Below are positions 62,408 through 64,000 of a stretch of 64,000 nt of DNA, one piece after another. Each line of letters begins with the position of its first letter. Position 1 is the first letter of the stretch. The stretch lies in NCBI RefSeq assembly GCF_000382065.1, contig NZ_KB907499.1:109631-173630 (forward strand), in the 5' to 3' direction. This stretch comes from Stenotrophomonas hibiscicola ATCC 19867 (GTDB lineage Bacteria > Pseudomonadota > Gammaproteobacteria > Xanthomonadales > Xanthomonadaceae). Both the position numbers and the translations under genes were made by a program. The notes under the pieces were generated by a model that searched no databases, was not told the origin of the DNA, and saw only the letters and a program-made list of their open reading frames with translations.

Positions 62408-63892
62408 TTACGCGGAGGCGTCGGCGGAACGTCGACGCAGGTGGAGGTCCTGCTCGATGCGGGTTTCGGTGCGCTTGTCGATCCTGTAGAAGAACAGCAG
62501 CGCCACGGCGAGCAGGAAAGGAAGGGAGCAGTAGACGCTTACGGTCAAGCGGATGCCCTGCACCACGCCCTCAGGCTGTTGCGCCAGTCCTGCCTGGTAG
62601 CCGTAGTGGGCAAGGATCGCGGCGACCAGCGCGCCTCCGACGCTGAGGCCGATCTTCAGCCCGCACAACATCGCCGAGAAGATGATCGCCGTTGCCCTTC
62701 GATGGTTCTTCCACTCCGAGTAGTCCGCGACGTCGGCGATCATCGCCCACAGCAACGGGATGGTGATGCCATAGCAGAAGCCATGCAGCATGAAGGCTGC
62801 GAACGCCACCGCCACCGCCGTCGGGGGGAACAGGTAGAAGGCCAGCAGGAACAGGGTCGAGACAAACAGGGCGCCACCGAAGACATCGCGCTTGCCGAAG
62901 CGATCCGCCAGCCGCCGTGATGCGCCGATACCCAGGATCATGCAGAGGATGCCGCACGCGTTGAACAGGCTGAACACCGAGGTGGCCGCATCCTTCGGCC
63001 AGGTGAACGCCGCGAAACCGGCGCTGGCGAGGGCGCCATTCAATGCACGGATCAGGCCGTTGAAGCCAGAGTTTTCCAGGAAGCCGGCCAGCGCCGCTTC
63101 GCTCATGTAGTACTGGAAGTAATAGATGTAGGTGCCGCCTTTCAAGGCCAGGTTGATGAACACCAGCACGGTCAGCGCCAGCATCACCTGCCACGGGCGG
63201 TTGTGCAGCAGGTCCGACAGGTCCTGCACTATGCCGCCGGTCTGCTCGCGCGTCGGCACGATGCGTTCGCGAGTGGTGGCGAACGTGATCAGGAAGAACG
63301 CCGTGCCGATGATGGCGAATGCGGTCATGACTTGCTCGAAGCCGCGCACCCGGTCGCCATCGCCCAGGATCAGCACCATCGGCATCAGCAGCACCTGGAT
63401 GATGAACTGCGCGACCATCACAGCCACGAAGCGGTAGGCCGAGAGGCTGTTGCGCTGGGCCATGCTGCCGGTCAGCACGCCGCTCAGCGCCGAGTACGGC
63501 AGGTTGTTCGCGGCGTAGACGCAGACCAGCAGCGCGTAGGTGGCCAGTGCATAGATCACTTTTCCGCGCTCGCCCAGGTCCGGGGTGCTGAACGCCAGCA
63601 GCGACAGCACGCCGAACGGAATGGCTGTCCACAGGATCCATGGGCGGAAGCGGCCCCAGCGTGTGGACGTGCGGTCCGCCGCGATGCCGATCAACGGCGT
63701 GAACACGAACGCACCCAGCAGGCCCACCACGAAGATGATCGTGGCCGCGGTGGCAGCCGGCAGGCGGTAGACGTCGGTGTAGAAGAACGCCAGGTAGGTG
63801 ATCAGGGTCTGGAAGATCAGGTTGGCGGCGAGATCGCCCAGGCTGTAGCCGAGCTTCTCGCGTACCGATAGCGCGTGTTCAGTGCTTGCCAT
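62408..63892 (-). CDS. GPH-family sugar:cation symporter (MFS)
   Basis: This 494-residue, twelve-helix transporter has the GPH-family signature at the N terminus (REKLGYSLGDLAANLIFQTL; FTPLIGIAADRTSTRWGRFR, then PWILWTAIPFG). The family imports glycosides, pentosides or hexuronides with Na+ or H+. With GH43 and mutarotase it forms an uptake-hydrolysis-epimerisation unit for plant-type oligosaccharides. AAGGA precedes the ATG. Confidence 0.92.
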   Translation of the reverse strand: MASTEHALSVREKLGYSLGDLAANLIFQTLITYLAFFYTDVYRLPAATAATIIFVVGLLGAFVFTPLIGIAADRTSTRWGRFRPWILWTAIPFGVLSLLAFSTPDLGERGKVIYALATYALLVCVYAANNLPYSALSGVLTGSMAQRNSLSAYRFVAVMVAQFIIQVLLMPMVLILGDGDRVRGFEQVMTAFAIIGTAFFLITFATTRERIVPTREQTGGIVQDLSDLLHNRPWQVMLALTVLVFINLALKGGTYIYYFQYYMSEAALAGFLENSGFNGLIRALNGALASAGFAAFTWPKDAATSVFSLFNACGILCMILGIGASRRLADRFGKRDVFGGALFVSTLFLLAFYLFPPTAVAVAFAAFMLHGFCYGITIPLLWAMIADVADYSEWKNHRRATAIIFSAMLCGLKIGLSVGGALVAAILAHYGYQAGLAQQPEGVVQGIRLTVSVYCSLPFLLAVALLFFYRIDKRTETRIEQDLHLRRRSADASA

Positions 63893-63951
63893 GCAGCGGA
63901 CGTCCTTGAAAAGGAATCTGGTCGAAGCGGAATCGATGCCGGCGGGGATGA

Positions 63952-64000
63952 TCAGTCATGCGCGGGCACCACGGTGAACCTGCCCTGCGCACGTATATCG
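63952..64000 (-). CDS. 3' end of a gene cut by the window edge
   Basis: Only the last 15 or so codons are visible, reading DIRAQGRFTVVPAHD and a TGA stop. The ending is like that of several glycoside hydrolases, and the position before the GH43/transporter genes fits, but too little is visible to name it. Confidence 0.45.
   Translation of the reverse strand, partial: DIRAQGRFTVVPAHD

Overview
The window looks like a chromosome segment from a Stenotrophomonas-like member of the Xanthomonadaceae. The evidence is high G+C coding sequence, many ATGA/GTGA start-stop overlaps, xanthomonad-type hypothetical proteins and the gene families present. No rRNA, tRNA, CRISPR array, integrase or transposase is visible. 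The assignment rests on recognition, not on a search.

Layout. 0-10.7 kb: a partial response regulator, then a long leftward operon of fatty-acid-modifying genes (desaturase, FAD oxidoreductase, DUF1365, two cyclopropane-synthase-like methyltransferases, DUF2878, DUF1295, lipocalin). It faces a divergent sigma-E/ChrR pair with an atypical SDR, a gene set known elsewhere for the singlet-oxygen response. 10.7-19.1 kb: a bacteriophytochrome, receiver and hybrid kinase operon, TspO and an AsmA-like membrane protein. 19.2-22.8 kb: an acetyltransferase, a secreted alkylsulfatase and a MetA-type outer-membrane protein.

22.9-27.1 kb is the most unusual part. A near-perfect XerCD dif site lies at 23225-23252. 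GGGNAGGG octamers (FtsK KOPS type) lie only on the + strand left of it and only on the - strand right of it, so the window probably spans the chromosome terminus. Next to dif are a decayed phage-type gene and a lower-G+C, leftward group: an ABC/SMC-like ATPase, an unknown protein and a membrane protein. A 20-bp direct repeat with one mismatch brackets this stretch. The simplest reading is an old insertion of a dif-using element with cargo, possibly anti-phage.

27.2-38.1 kb: a TPR membrane protein, small hypotheticals, a periplasmic molybdenum aldehyde oxidoreductase operon (PaoABC-like with XdhC and MocA-like factors), and a TetR/chloroperoxidase-type hydrolase pair. 38.3-40.6 kb: a nest of small hypothetical genes. 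40.6-60.3 kb: a stress and DNA-repair block with a UvrA-like ATPase, an FAD-Rieske oxidoreductase, LigD, Nei, DUF72, two DUF892 proteins, a KGG protein, manganese catalase, an alcohol dehydrogenase and three separate BLUF blue-light receptors, one in a tight operon with DUF72 and nei. 60.5-64 kb: a sugar-use operon with a GPH transporter, a GH43 glycosidase and an aldose 1-epimerase.

The themes that recur are light and photo-oxidative stress (phytochrome, three BLUF proteins, sigma-E/ChrR, lipid remodelling) and protection or repair of DNA. Start codons were chosen from Shine-Dalgarno spacing and start-stop overlaps, and several differ from the longest open frame.
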